This document shows positions 17,582 through 26,101 of a stretch of DNA of 64,000 nt, in pieces. Position 1 is the stretch's first letter. Every line of letters starts with the position of its first letter. The translations under genes and the position numbers were made by a program. The notes under the pieces were generated by a model. That model ran no database searches and was not told where the DNA came from. It saw only the letters and a list, made by a program, of their open reading frames with translations. The stretch covers positions 411,820 to 475,819 of the forward strand of contig NZ_VKOG01000003.1 of the NCBI RefSeq assembly GCF_007474545.1. Reading direction: 5' to 3'. This DNA is from Chryseobacterium binzhouense (lineage in GTDB: Bacteria > Bacteroidota > Bacteroidia > Flavobacteriales > Weeksellaceae).

Positions 17582-18700
17582 ATGAATTGGGAAAAAATTA
17601 CCGGACAGCAAAATCTTAAAAAATTACTGAAAGACAGCATTACTGAAAACAGAGTGAGCCACGCCCAGCTTTTCATAGGAAAAGAAGGCTACGGAACACT
17701 GCCATTGGTTTTAGCATACGCTAAAGAGATTCTGATGAGTGAAAATGAGCATGCCGCATCCAAAGTCGAACATCTTAACCATCTTGATCTGCACTTTAGT
17801 TTCCCAGTTTTTACTGAGGGAAAAACTTCAGTAAGCAAAAACAGATTCGACGATTTCCGGGAAATGATTCTTCAATCTCCGTATGCAAGCTATGAGGATT
17901 GGTCTGCCTATCTGGAATCTGAAAACAAACAGCTTTTTATCTCTGCTGATGAGATTGATGAGCAAAATCAGAAATTTTCCCTTAAAAGCTTTGAAGGTGG
18001 TACAAAAATCCTGATTGTCTGGAGAGCTGATAAGATGAATATCGCAGCATCCAACAAATTTCTCAAATTTTTGGAAGAGCCGCCTGCAAAAACCCTCATT
18101 TTTCTTACAGCAGATTCTACAGATGATATTCTGCCTACCATTTTATCCAGAACTCAGATTATTGAAGTTCCGAGGATTTCAGATGAAGATCTTGAAGCTT
18201 ACCTGAAAAAAAATACTGAAGCAGCAGAAGACAAAATCAAAGAAATCGTGCATCAGGCACAGGGAAATCTCAATGATGCATTACGATATTTAAAATCTGA
18301 AACTAAAAACCCTGAGTTTGAAAAATTATTTGTCCAGTGGGTTCGGGATGCTTTTATGGTCAAAAAGAAACCGGAATTTCTAAAAAATATTATTTTGTGG
18401 GCGAGGGAAATTGCAGGATGGAACAGAGAAAAACAGAAAAATTTTTTAGATTATGCTTCTGAAATTTTTAGGTTGGCATTGCTGCAGAATTATCAGTCTC
18501 AAAATCTGGTGTACAAAAAAATTGATGCCAACGGATTTAACTGGGAAGGATTTTCAAAATTTATCAGTGGAGCTAATATCAGCAGTATTTTAGATGAGAT
18601 CAGCACAGCAGACCTTCACTTGACCAGAAACGGAAATCCCAAAATAGTATGGACGGATTTAGGAATTAAATTATCCAGATACATCCATAAAAATTCTTAG
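17582..18700 (+). CDS. holB: DNA polymerase III delta-prime-like clamp-loader subunit
   Basis: A 372-residue AAA+ related protein of the replicative clamp loader. The start MNWEKITGQQNLKKLLKDSI with NRVSHAQLFIG is typical of DnaX/HolB proteins. The Walker A position is degenerate (GKEGYGTLPLV, no GKT/S), as expected for delta-prime, which does not hydrolyse ATP. KFLKFLEEPPAKTLIFLTAD and the sensor segment ILPTILSRTQIIEVPR are also diagnostic. It is preceded by a near-leaderless promoter and followed by a weak hairpin. The identification is firm at family level. Confidence 0.87.
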   Translation: MNWEKITGQQNLKKLLKDSITENRVSHAQLFIGKEGYGTLPLVLAYAKEILMSENEHAASKVEHLNHLDLHFSFPVFTEGKTSVSKNRFDDFREMILQSPYASYEDWSAYLESENKQLFISADEIDEQNQKFSLKSFEGGTKILIVWRADKMNIAASNKFLKFLEEPPAKTLIFLTADSTDDILPTILSRTQIIEVPRISDEDLEAYLKKNTEAAEDKIKEIVHQAQGNLNDALRYLKSETKNPEFEKLFVQWVRDAFMVKKKPEFLKNIILWAREIAGWNREKQKNFLDYASEIFRLALLQNYQSQNLVYKKIDANGFNWEGFSKFISGANISSILDEISTADLHLTRNGNPKIVWTDLGIKLSRYIHKNS

Positions 18701-18723
18701 TCTTTTTATCATTAATTATAATC

Positions 18724-18756
18724 TTGCGTTTTCTTTCTCAGAAAGCGCTTTTTTAT
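18724..18756 (+). terminator. Possible weak terminator after holB
   Basis: The stem CTTTC-TCA-GAAAG, flanked by GCG/CGC with a 4-base bulge, is followed by six T. It is plausible but imperfect. Confidence 0.35.
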
Positions 18757-18805
18757 TTAATTATTTCATTTTGATCACGCTTAATATTATTAAAAATAAA
18801 AAATC

Positions 18806-18821
18806 AATCAATCGTTTGATT
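18806..18821 (+). promoter_or_regulatory. Putative TetR-family operator overlapping the -33 element
   Basis: The inverted repeat AATCAA-TCGT-TTGATT overlaps the TTG at 18816-18818 of the efflux-operon promoter. Position and symmetry fit an autoregulatory site for the TetR protein encoded immediately downstream. Confidence 0.45.
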
Positions 18822-18845
18822 ATATTGAAATATAATGTAACTTTG
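18816..18845 (+). promoter_or_regulatory. Promoter of the tetR-tolC-emrAB operon
   Basis: TTG (18816-18818), a 19-base spacer and TAACTTTG (18838-18845) form a near-ideal Bacteroidota promoter, 21 bases upstream of the tetR ATG. Confidence 0.85.
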
Positions 18846-18866
18846 CACCCGTAAAACATCAATCTT

Positions 18867-19493
18867 ATGATTTCAAAAGAAGAAAATATTTTATTTGCCG
18901 CCGAAAAACTCTTTGCTGAGAAGGGATTTCCCGGAACCTCGACAAGAGAAATATCAAAAGCCGCAAACGTTAATATTTCGATGATTTCTTATTATTTCGG
19001 ATCTAAAGAAAAATTGTATGAGAAACTTGTAGAGTACAGAACCAACGAAGGACAGTTTTTCGCCAAAGATATTTTAGAAAGAACAGATATTGATGAAGGG
19101 CAGAAAATGATGATTATCGTAGATAAATTTGCAAGCCGTATCCGTGAGCAAAAATATTTCTACAGAATTATGCAGCGCGAACAGCTTTATAGCGAAAATC
19201 CTCAGATCGTAAAATCTTTAAAAGACACCAAAATAAGTTTCCTTAATACCTATTCTAAAATATTAGAAAGCGGAATCCGCAAAGGAGTTTTTACTAAAAA
19301 CCCACCGATATATCTTCTCCACTCCACGATCAGCGGAACACTTTTCTACGCTTCCAACTCAAAGGAAATGTACAAAGAGTTTCTTAAAAACAGCGAAGAA
19401 GAAGATTTGTTTGAAAAAAATTACTACAACGAACTCACACAACATATCAAACATATTTTAAAAGACCTTTTAGGTTATGAAGAGAATAAATAA
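18867..19493 (+). CDS. TetR/AcrR-family transcriptional regulator
   Basis: A 208-residue repressor. Residues about 5-55 form the TetR DNA-binding domain, with LFAEKGFPGTSTREISKAAN and the recognition helix NVNISMISYYFGSKEKLYEK. The C-terminal ligand-binding and dimerisation region is not conserved. It is the first gene of an efflux operon, overlaps the TolC gene by 17 bases, and the promoter carries a candidate palindromic operator. It probably represses its own operon and is released by a drug or membrane-stress ligand; the ligand is unknown. Confidence 0.92.
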   Translation: MISKEENILFAAEKLFAEKGFPGTSTREISKAANVNISMISYYFGSKEKLYEKLVEYRTNEGQFFAKDILERTDIDEGQKMMIIVDKFASRIREQKYFYRIMQREQLYSENPQIVKSLKDTKISFLNTYSKILESGIRKGVFTKNPPIYLLHSTISGTLFYASNSKEMYKEFLKNSEEEDLFEKNYYNELTQHIKHILKDLLGYEENK

Positions 19494-20790
19494 TTCAGTC
19501 ATTGCACTGCTTTTTTGGGGAGCAATGTCTTTTTTTCAGGCGCAGGAAGTAAAACAGCTAAGTCTTGATGAAGCAGTACAGCTTGGAATAATGAACAGCA
19601 AAAGTCTAAAAATTGATGCTGCAAAAATTGAAGAAGCCACAGCAGATCTTCTGGAAGCTAAAAACAGACAGCTTCCGGAGCTGAAAGTTTCGGGAAGTTA
19701 TATGTATCTGCCTTTGAAGCCAACTATTGATCTGAAAATCCCTGGTGTTTCCACAGAAGGCGGACCGGAAGTTCATCAGGTAGCATTTAGTTCTGCCAAT
19801 CTGAGCGTTCCGCTTTATAGTGGCGGAAGAATTAAATACGGCATTCAGTCTGCAAAATATCTTGTAGAAGCTTCTAAACTGAATACAGAGAATGATAAAA
19901 TAGCCATTGCTTATAATATTGCACAGGCATACAACAATTTGTTTAAGGCCAATCAGGCAATTAAAGTACTGGAAGAAAATCTTACTGCATCACAAAAAAG
20001 AGATGAGACTTTTCTTAAACTGGAAAACAATGGCGTTATCGCCAGAAATGACCGCCTGAAAGCAAATCTTCAGACCTCCAATATTGAGCTGCAGCTTTTA
20101 GAAGCTAAAAACAACTACAATATTGCCAATATCAATATGGATTTGCTTTTGGGACTTCCCGAAACTACAGAATTAAAGGTTGACGAGAATTATATTGATG
20201 AAATTTCAGATTTAAAACCCGTCAATTACTATCTTACTGAAGCACAGCAAAACCGTAAAGATCTTCAGGCACTTGACCAGCAAAAAAAAGCAGCCGAATT
20301 GGGAACAAAAGTAGCAAAAGCTGAAAATTTACCTTCGATTGCATTAACAGGAGGCTATGTTGCAGCAGATATTCCGAAGTTTTTCACAGTTTATAATGCA
20401 GTGAATTTTGGTGTGGGCATTTCGTACAACTTATCAAATATTTGGAAAAAGAACTCCTCTCTACAACAGTCGATGGCAAGAGAAATGCAGCTATCTGCAA
20501 CCAATGATCTGTTGAACGACAATATTAAATTAGAAGTTAACAAAGAGTATCAAAATTCAGATTATTCAAGAAAAAGAATTGCCGTCTTTGAGAAATCAGC
20601 CGAACAGGCTAATGAAAACTACAGAATTACAAAAAATAAATACGACAACGGTCTTGCAACAATGACCGAACTTCTGGATGCTGATGCTGCCCAAATTTCA
20701 GCCAATGTAGGCGTAATCAATGCTAAAGCCGATGCAGCTCTGGCTTACAGAAAGCTTTTACAGACCACAGGAACATTAACTATCAAATAA
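19477..20790 (+). CDS. TolC-family outer-membrane efflux protein
   Basis: A 437-residue outer-membrane factor forming the exit duct of a tripartite pump. The signal peptide ends FFQAQ. Two repeated OEP (outer-membrane efflux) regions follow, with typical segments LDEAVQLGIMNSKSLKIDAA, LSVPLYSGGRIKYGI and a C-terminal NKYDNGLATMTELLDADAA. The ATG at 19477 lies inside the end of tetR (17-base overlap), and the reading frame has no better start. It is followed after 22 bases by the membrane-fusion protein gene. Confidence 0.92.
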   Translation: MKRINNSVIALLFWGAMSFFQAQEVKQLSLDEAVQLGIMNSKSLKIDAAKIEEATADLLEAKNRQLPELKVSGSYMYLPLKPTIDLKIPGVSTEGGPEVHQVAFSSANLSVPLYSGGRIKYGIQSAKYLVEASKLNTENDKIAIAYNIAQAYNNLFKANQAIKVLEENLTASQKRDETFLKLENNGVIARNDRLKANLQTSNIELQLLEAKNNYNIANINMDLLLGLPETTELKVDENYIDEISDLKPVNYYLTEAQQNRKDLQALDQQKKAAELGTKVAKAENLPSIALTGGYVAADIPKFFTVYNAVNFGVGISYNLSNIWKKNSSLQQSMAREMQLSATNDLLNDNIKLEVNKEYQNSDYSRKRIAVFEKSAEQANENYRITKNKYDNGLATMTELLDADAAQISANVGVINAKADAALAYRKLLQTTGTLTIK

Positions 20791-20812
20791 TAAACAAAGA
20801 ATATCATCCAAA

Positions 20813-21916
20813 ATGGAAAATAACAATACAAGCAATATTGAACCTAAAAAGAAAAAAAGTTTAGTTTTTCCCATTATTTTAGCTGCAGTTCTCATTGGAG
20901 GCGGTATTTTCGGATACAGATCTTATACATACAGCCAATATCATGAGGAAACCGATGATGCACAGATTGCCTCCAACATGAATCCTGTAATATCTAAAAT
21001 ATCAGGGTATGTGGCAGAAGTAAAAGTAAAAGATAACCAATTTGTAAAAAAAGGAGACACTTTGGTCATTTTAGACAATAAAGATCAAAAAATGGCTTTG
21101 GAACAGGCTCTTGCCGCTTTGGGAACAGCAAAAAGCAATATTTCATCTGCACAGTCTGCTACCAATGCCACTTCAAAAAACATCAGCAGTTCTGAAGCAG
21201 CCGTAAAAACTGCCAACGCACAGATTGAAGCTGCCAAAGTTAACGTCTGGAAAACCTCTCAGGATCTAAAAAGATATGAAATTTTAGTAAAAGACCATTC
21301 TATCACCCAACAGCAGTACGAACAGGCTTTAGCAGCAAAACAATCTGCCGACAAACAACTGCAGGTACTGGTAGATCAGAAAAATCAAATTGCACAGCAA
21401 ACCAATATTGCATCTTCGCAAACTGCAGCAAGCACTCAGCAGATCTCTGTTGCCAGTTCTATAGCAAAACAAAGAGAAGTAGATGTAGAAAATGCAAGAC
21501 TGAATCTTTCTTACACAGTAATTTTAGCTCCGGAAGACGGTTTCGTAGGAAAAGTTCCTATTCAGGCGGGACAATTCTTACAGGCTGGTTCACAGCTTTT
21601 TTCACTTATAAAAAACGATCAGAAATGGGTAGTTGCCAATTTTAAAGAAACCCAAGTTGCAAAAATGGCAGAAGGTCAGAAAGTTCATATTGAAATTGAT
21701 GCTTTTCCTGGTAAAGATTTTGAAGGAAGAGTAAGCTCTTTTTCTCCGGCAACAGGTTCTACATTTTCTATTCTTCCTCCGGATAATGCAAGCGGAAACT
21801 TTGTGAAAGTCGTACAGCGGCTTCCGGTGAAAATTGATTTTGTAAACTTAGACAAAACAATTGTTCAAAAACTGAGAACAGGAATGAATGTAAAAGCAGA
21901 AGTTTCTTTAAAATAA
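20813..21916 (+). CDS. HlyD/EmrA-family membrane-fusion protein
   Basis: A 367-residue periplasmic adaptor anchored by one transmembrane segment (about residues 17-35, LVFPIILAAVLIGGGIFGY). The lipoyl/biotinyl half-motifs flank a long Ala/Gln-rich coiled coil (about 90-215). The first half reads VIS KISGYVAEVKVKDNQFVKKG and the second YTVILAPEDGFVGKVPIQAG. The DDAQI segment near residue 43 is typical of EmrA. It links the MFS transporter downstream to the TolC protein upstream. Confidence 0.92.
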   Translation: MENNNTSNIEPKKKKSLVFPIILAAVLIGGGIFGYRSYTYSQYHEETDDAQIASNMNPVISKISGYVAEVKVKDNQFVKKGDTLVILDNKDQKMALEQALAALGTAKSNISSAQSATNATSKNISSSEAAVKTANAQIEAAKVNVWKTSQDLKRYEILVKDHSITQQQYEQALAAKQSADKQLQVLVDQKNQIAQQTNIASSQTAASTQQISVASSIAKQREVDVENARLNLSYTVILAPEDGFVGKVPIQAGQFLQAGSQLFSLIKNDQKWVVANFKETQVAKMAEGQKVHIEIDAFPGKDFEGRVSSFSPATGSTFSILPPDNASGNFVKVVQRLPVKIDFVNLDKTIVQKLRTGMNVKAEVSLK

Positions 21917-21929
21917 TATTGAAATAGCG

Positions 21930-22039
21930 AATTGTCAGTTTTCCTGAATCATATCAATTATAATCGGAATGAATAATTGATGGTATTCTGGAAATGTAGC
22001 AGTAAAATTAGCCATAAAGTTGATTGACCGCTGACAATT
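21930..22039. repeat. Inverted repeat within the efflux operon spacer
   Basis: AATTGTCAG (21930-21938) and CTGACAATT (22031-22039) are perfect 9-base complements 92 bases apart. They occupy most of the 146-base gap between the membrane-fusion and MFS genes; the interior has no coding potential. Confidence 0.5.
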
Positions 22040-22062
22040 TACTTTTTACATTGTAAAAAACT

Positions 22063-23640
22063 ATGCAGGATTCATTAGTAGAATACGGAGCACGGCGGGT
22101 AATCATTACGATTACTGCCATTCTATGTGCTTTGCTTGAAATTGTAGACTCAACCATCGTCAATGTTGCGCTGAATGAGATGAAAGGAAATCTTGGTGCT
22201 ACGCTTTCTGAAGTGGGCTGGGTAATTACAGCATATGCTATTGGTAACGTCATCATTGTTCCTATGACGAGCTGGCTTTCTCAGCAGTTTGGAAGACGGA
22301 ATTACTTTGCGGCTTCCATTATGATATTTACTTTATTTTCATTTTTGTGCGGTAATGCGACCAATATCTGGGAACTTGTTTTCTTCAGACTGATGCAGGG
22401 AATTGGAGGCGGAGCTCTGCTTGTCACTTCACAGACTATTATAACCGAATCTTATCCGGTTGAAAAACGCAGCATGGCTCAGGCGATTTATGGTTTAGGA
22501 GTAATTATTGGTCCTACTCTTGGTCCGCCATTGGGAGGATATATCGTAGACAATTACAGCTGGCCATATATTTTCTATATTAATATTCCGATTGGAATTG
22601 CAGCAACTTTAATGACACTACAGTTTGTAAAAAGTCCGAAATTTTCTGAAAAAAGAAAAGTTTCTGATGTTGACTGGCTCGGTATTATGTTGTTGGCATT
22701 AACGGTAGGATCTCTTCAGTTTATTTTGGAAAGAGGACACGAAGAAGATTGGTTTGAAAGCGGAATGATCGTAACATTTACAGCAACTGCAGTTATAGGA
22801 TTTATTTTATTTCTGTGGCGTGAGCTTACCTTTAAATATCCGATTGTAGAATTAAGAGTCTTAAAAAACGGAAACCTCAGAATCGGAACCGTAATGTCTT
22901 TCGTTTTAGGTTTTGGTTTGTACGGTTCCACTTTTATAGTTCCTTTGTATACTCAAAGTATTTTAGGGTGGACGGCGTTACAGTCAGGAGCTTTAATGAT
23001 CCCTGCCGCTCTCACAACAGCTTTTATGATGCCGATTATCGGAAGATTATTATCAAAAGGAGCGAAACAGCAGATTTTAGTTTCATTAGGATTACTTATA
23101 TTTTTCATTTACAGCTTTTGGGGATATAAAATTCTTACTCCCGACACCAGTAAAGATGCATTTTTCTGGATGCTGATTGTACGGGGAATGGGATTAGGGT
23201 TACTGTTTATTCCTATAACATCACTTTCCTTAAGTACATTAAAAGGACAGGAAATCGGACAGGGCGCCGCATTTACGGGAATGATGAGACAATTGGGTGG
23301 TTCTTTCGGAATTGCTGCAATTACAACCTTTATTGCTAATGCGAGCCAAAAATACAGGGTGAATCTCATCAGTCATTTAGACTCCAATGACTTCGATGTA
23401 CAACAAAGGTTGCAGGGCTTAAAAGCCAGTTTCATAGCAAAAGGAATGACTCCCGATGCCGCAATGAATGCTGCTTATAAAATCCTTGACCTGAATGTCA
23501 CCAAACAAGCAACCGTTCTATCTTATATGGATGTTTTCCTCTATCTCGGTGTAGCGTTTTTAATTTGTATTCCGTTTATTTTATTTATAAGAGAAAGGAA
23601 AAGCAAAGAAAAAATAGATTTGAGCGAAGCATTACATTAA
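22063..23640 (+). CDS. DHA2-family (EmrB/QacA-type) MFS drug exporter
   Basis: A 525-residue inner-membrane proton antiporter with about 14 transmembrane segments. Family motifs include LEIVDSTIVNVALNEM (motif D1, with the membrane-embedded Asp), LSQQFGRRNYF (motif A) and GLGVIIGPTLGPPLGGYI (motif C of exporters). With the TolC and EmrA-like proteins it should form a complete envelope-spanning pump for hydrophobic drugs. The 146-base upstream gap is larger than others in the operon and contains an inverted repeat. A terminator follows. Confidence 0.93.
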   Translation: MQDSLVEYGARRVIITITAILCALLEIVDSTIVNVALNEMKGNLGATLSEVGWVITAYAIGNVIIVPMTSWLSQQFGRRNYFAASIMIFTLFSFLCGNATNIWELVFFRLMQGIGGGALLVTSQTIITESYPVEKRSMAQAIYGLGVIIGPTLGPPLGGYIVDNYSWPYIFYINIPIGIAATLMTLQFVKSPKFSEKRKVSDVDWLGIMLLALTVGSLQFILERGHEEDWFESGMIVTFTATAVIGFILFLWRELTFKYPIVELRVLKNGNLRIGTVMSFVLGFGLYGSTFIVPLYTQSILGWTALQSGALMIPAALTTAFMMPIIGRLLSKGAKQQILVSLGLLIFFIYSFWGYKILTPDTSKDAFFWMLIVRGMGLGLLFIPITSLSLSTLKGQEIGQGAAFTGMMRQLGGSFGIAAITTFIANASQKYRVNLISHLDSNDFDVQQRLQGLKASFIAKGMTPDAAMNAAYKILDLNVTKQATVLSYMDVFLYLGVAFLICIPFILFIRERKSKEKIDLSEALH

Positions 23641-23644
23641 ACAT

Positions 23645-23674
23645 CAGCCTCTGAAAATTTTCGGAGGTTTTTTG
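23645..23674 (+). terminator. Intrinsic terminator of the efflux operon
   Basis: The stem CCTCTGAAAA/TTTTCGGAGG (with one T-G pair) is followed by seven T, 8 bases after the stop of the MFS gene. Confidence 0.75.
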
Positions 23675-23708
23675 TTTATTTATAAGCTTCAAAACTCATT
23701 GAAAAGCA

Positions 23709-23742
23709 TAAAAAAACAGCTTACTATTTTAGTAAGCTGTTT
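23709..23742 (-). terminator. Terminator of the tRNA-Gln gene
   Basis: A 13-bp perfect stem AAACAGCTTACTA/TAGTAAGCTGTTT with a 3-base loop and a T run on the minus strand begins 11 bases past the 3' end of the tRNA. Confidence 0.9.
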
Positions 23743-23752
23743 AAGTAATCAG

Positions 23753-23823
23753 TAGACCCACAGGGATTCGAACCCCAGATGACTGAACCAAAATCAGTAG
23801 TGTTACCGCTACACCATGGGTCT
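23753..23823 (-). tRNA. tRNA-Gln (anticodon TTG)
   Basis: On the minus strand the acceptor stem AGACCCA/TGGGTCT, D-arm GGTGTAGCGGTAACACTAC, anticodon arm ACTGA-TTTTGGT-TCAGT and T-arm CTGGGGTTCGAATCCCTG fold into a standard 71-base tRNA. The anticodon is TTG (reads CAA/CAG). CCA is not encoded. It has its own promoter and terminator. Confidence 0.97.
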
Positions 23824-23840
23824 CTGTTTGTTTTGTGGTG

Positions 23841-23870
23841 CAAATATACAGCGTTTTTGTTTATTTGCAA
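23841..23870 (-). promoter_or_regulatory. Promoter of tRNA-Gln
   Basis: The minus strand reads TTG, 19 bases, TATATTTG: an exact consensus Bacteroidota promoter ending 17 bases before the tRNA 5' end. Confidence 0.88.
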
Positions 23871-23922
23871 ATACTTTTAAAACTTTTTTTTAAATTTACT
23901 CAGAATTTATAAGGCTTACAAC

Positions 23923-24945
23923 GTGAAAATCGACTTCAATAATCTCAAAATTAATCAATTAAATCCCGAAAATAAATTTCAAAAAAAAATCATTTTTTTT
24001 TTAGAAGAATGGTTGTCTCACACGGAAAAAGTCAAAATTCAGACATCCGGCTCTACCGGAACACCCAAGATTTTTGAAATCGAAAAAAGCAGAATGCTTA
24101 GTTCCGCAAAAATGACCTGTGATTTTTTAGATTTAAAAAAAGAAAATTCAGCTTTGCTGTGTCTTCCTATTGAATATATCTCAGGAAAAATGATGATCGC
24201 AAGAGCTTTTGAAAGAAAACTTACACTGATAACAAACGAACCTTCCACAAATCCGCTGCAGGAAATTAATGATTTCATTGATTTCTGTGCAATGACTCCT
24301 TTGCAAGTAGAAAACTCCTTAACCAAAATTCACTGGATTAAAAATTTAATTATCGGCGGAGCTTCTGTTTCAGAATCATTAAAGAAAAAAATCTCTCAAA
24401 CTCTGATAAACTCCAACTCATTAACCCGAATTTTTGAAACTTACGGAATGTCTGAAACGCTTTCTCATATTGCATTAAAACAACTTTACCCGGTACAGGA
24501 AGAGTTTTTCACAATTTTGGATGGCGTTAAAATCTCTACGGATGACAGAAAATGTCTTACAATTTCTGCCCCGAAACTCAACCCGGAAATTCTGCAAACG
24601 AACGATATTGTAGAATTAATCAGCGAAAAACAATTCAGATTTTTAGGACGGCATGATAACGTTATCAATTCCGGAGGCGTAAAAATTTTTGCTGAAGAAC
24701 TCGAAAATTTAGTTAAAAGAAATATTGACGGAGATTTGATATTCATCGGAAAGCCAGATGAAAAATTGGGCGAAAAACTGACTCTGGTTATTGAGGGTAT
24801 TGCAACTGAAGAAATCAATCATCACCTTTCTCAGATTAATTATGAAAGTAAATTTCATATTCCAAAAGAAATTCTATTTTTAGAAAAATTTCCCAGATCA
24901 GAAAACGGAAAAGTTTTAAGACGAGAAGTTTTAAAATTAATTTAA
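23923..24945 (+). CDS. menE: O-succinylbenzoate-CoA ligase-like AMP-binding enzyme
   Basis: A 340-residue adenylate-forming enzyme, probably MenE of menaquinone synthesis, which activates o-succinylbenzoate with ATP and CoA. The phosphate loop QTSGSTGTPK is at 40-49. ETYGMSETLSHIAL is the A5-type motif, FLGRHDNVINSGGVKIFAEE the hinge and C-terminal domain start, and PRSENGKVLRREVL the A10 motif with catalytic Lys. The protein is shorter than average, as flavobacterial MenE is. The frame starts with GTG at 23923, as no upstream ATG exists. Other men genes are not adjacent, so another acyl-CoA ligase role is possible. Confidence 0.78.
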   Translation: MKIDFNNLKINQLNPENKFQKKIIFFLEEWLSHTEKVKIQTSGSTGTPKIFEIEKSRMLSSAKMTCDFLDLKKENSALLCLPIEYISGKMMIARAFERKLTLITNEPSTNPLQEINDFIDFCAMTPLQVENSLTKIHWIKNLIIGGASVSESLKKKISQTLINSNSLTRIFETYGMSETLSHIALKQLYPVQEEFFTILDGVKISTDDRKCLTISAPKLNPEILQTNDIVELISEKQFRFLGRHDNVINSGGVKIFAEELENLVKRNIDGDLIFIGKPDEKLGEKLTLVIEGIATEEINHHLSQINYESKFHIPKEILFLEKFPRSENGKVLRREVLKLI

Positions 24946-24965
24946 AAGACATTTCCCATTTTAGC

Positions 24966-25358
24966 ATGAAAAAATTCCAACACGAACTTTCTTACAAAAC
25001 CTCACGAAGCAGCGGAAGCGGCGGGCAAAACGTAAACAAAGTAGAAACTTCTGTAACCGTCATGTGGAAGATAGAAGATTCTGCTGTTTTTACCGAGACT
25101 GAAAAAGAAAGAATTTTTTTCAAGCTTAAAAACAGAATAAATTCCGAAGGCATTTTACAATTCACCGTTTCAGAAAGCAGAACCCAGCTGCAGAACAAAA
25201 AAATTGCAGCCGAAAAAATTCAGGAAATTGTAAATCTTGCATTGATTATTCCCAAAAAAAGAATTGCCACCAAACCCGGTAAAGGAAAAATTGAAAAACG
25301 TCTGGAAAATAAAAAGAAAATTTCCGAGAAAAAAGAAAACAGAAAATTCAGATATTAA
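24966..25358 (+). CDS. arfB: Ribosome-rescue peptidyl-tRNA hydrolase ArfB
   Basis: A 130-residue release-factor-like protein that frees stalled ribosomes lacking a stop codon. The N-terminal SRSSGSGGQNVNKVET contains the catalytic GGQ (19-21). The C-terminal tail from about residue 95 is rich in Lys/Arg (KKRIATKPGKGKIEKRLENK), which in ArfB inserts into the empty mRNA channel. It lacks the codon-recognition domains of RF1/RF2, in keeping with its length. It lies 20 bases after menE on the same strand and is probably co-transcribed. Confidence 0.93.
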   Translation: MKKFQHELSYKTSRSSGSGGQNVNKVETSVTVMWKIEDSAVFTETEKERIFFKLKNRINSEGILQFTVSESRTQLQNKKIAAEKIQEIVNLALIIPKKRIATKPGKGKIEKRLENKKKISEKKENRKFRY

Positions 25359-25382
25359 ATCCCCTTATTTAGAGAAAAACTC

Positions 25383-25390
25383 TATTTTTG
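25383..25390 (+). promoter_or_regulatory. -7 box upstream of the 25407 gene
   Basis: TATTTTTG fits TAnnTTTG and lies 16 bases before the ATG at 25407; no TTG is found at the ideal upstream spacing. Confidence 0.45.
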
Positions 25391-25406
25391 CAAAAAAAAT
25401 TTAATA

Positions 25407-26075
25407 ATGCTTAAAAAACTAATAATTGCAGGAGTTATTTTCGCTCCTTTTCTTTTTTCAGCACAGGATACAGAAGTGAAAGTTTCGGAATCTAAGGTTG
25501 CAATCATTCCTTCGGTAGGATATGCGTGGAGACTTGCTAAAATGCCTTCAGGAATCTCAAAAGACACAAGAGATTATCTGAAAGGACTGAAAAGCGGTGT
25601 AGATGTAGGCGTTTCTGCGTATTACCTTATCAAAGGAAATGTTGGTGTCGGATTAAAATATTCAGGATATTTCGCTTCAAGCAATGGGAGAATTACCGTA
25701 CAGGATAGTAACGGGCAAACGGTCGGAGGATTTGTAAGTACAGAAGATCAGATTCACTTTATAGGAGCTGCTTATATGTTTTCAAACTTCAGCAGCGACA
25801 CAAAGCACAAACTATTTTATGACGTTGCATTAGGAGTTATTACTTATAATACTACAACCGGCAACATCAAAGGAACAGGATCAAATTTAGGTGCTGAAAT
25901 CAATTTTGCTTATCAATATGCCATTACCAACAATATATTTATAGGACCAAAAATCGGAATGACCGGAGGTACTTTAAGTAAAATGAAACTGAACGGAACA
26001 ACAGTAGATTTAGGAGATGAAAAAGAAGGTTTAACAAGACTTTCTTTGAGCGCAGCCGCTACTTTCCGTTTTTAA
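25407..26075 (+). CDS. Outer-membrane beta-barrel protein, function unknown
   Basis: A 222-residue secreted protein. The signal peptide MLKKLIIAGVIFAPFLFSAQ is followed by alternating strands such as GVDVGVSAYYLIKGNVGVGL and NIFIGPKIGMTGG, and the protein ends in RLSLSAAATFRF with a terminal Phe, all typical of porin-like barrels with about eight strands. No ligand-binding motif is seen. It precedes the deoxyhypusine-synthase-like gene by 26 bases, but that gene has its own promoter box. Confidence 0.7.
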   Translation: MLKKLIIAGVIFAPFLFSAQDTEVKVSESKVAIIPSVGYAWRLAKMPSGISKDTRDYLKGLKSGVDVGVSAYYLIKGNVGVGLKYSGYFASSNGRITVQDSNGQTVGGFVSTEDQIHFIGAAYMFSNFSSDTKHKLFYDVALGVITYNTTTGNIKGTGSNLGAEINFAYQYAITNNIFIGPKIGMTGGTLSKMKLNGTTVDLGDEKEGLTRLSLSAAATFRF

Positions 26076-26079
26076 ATTT

Positions 26080-26087
26080 TATCTTTG
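26080..26087 (+). promoter_or_regulatory. -7 box of the deoxyhypusine-synthase-like gene
   Basis: TATCTTTG fits TAnnTTTG and lies 14 bases before the ATG at 26102, overlapping the 3' flank of the preceding gene. Confidence 0.55.
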
Positions 26088-26101
26088 CAAAAAATAAAAT
26101 A

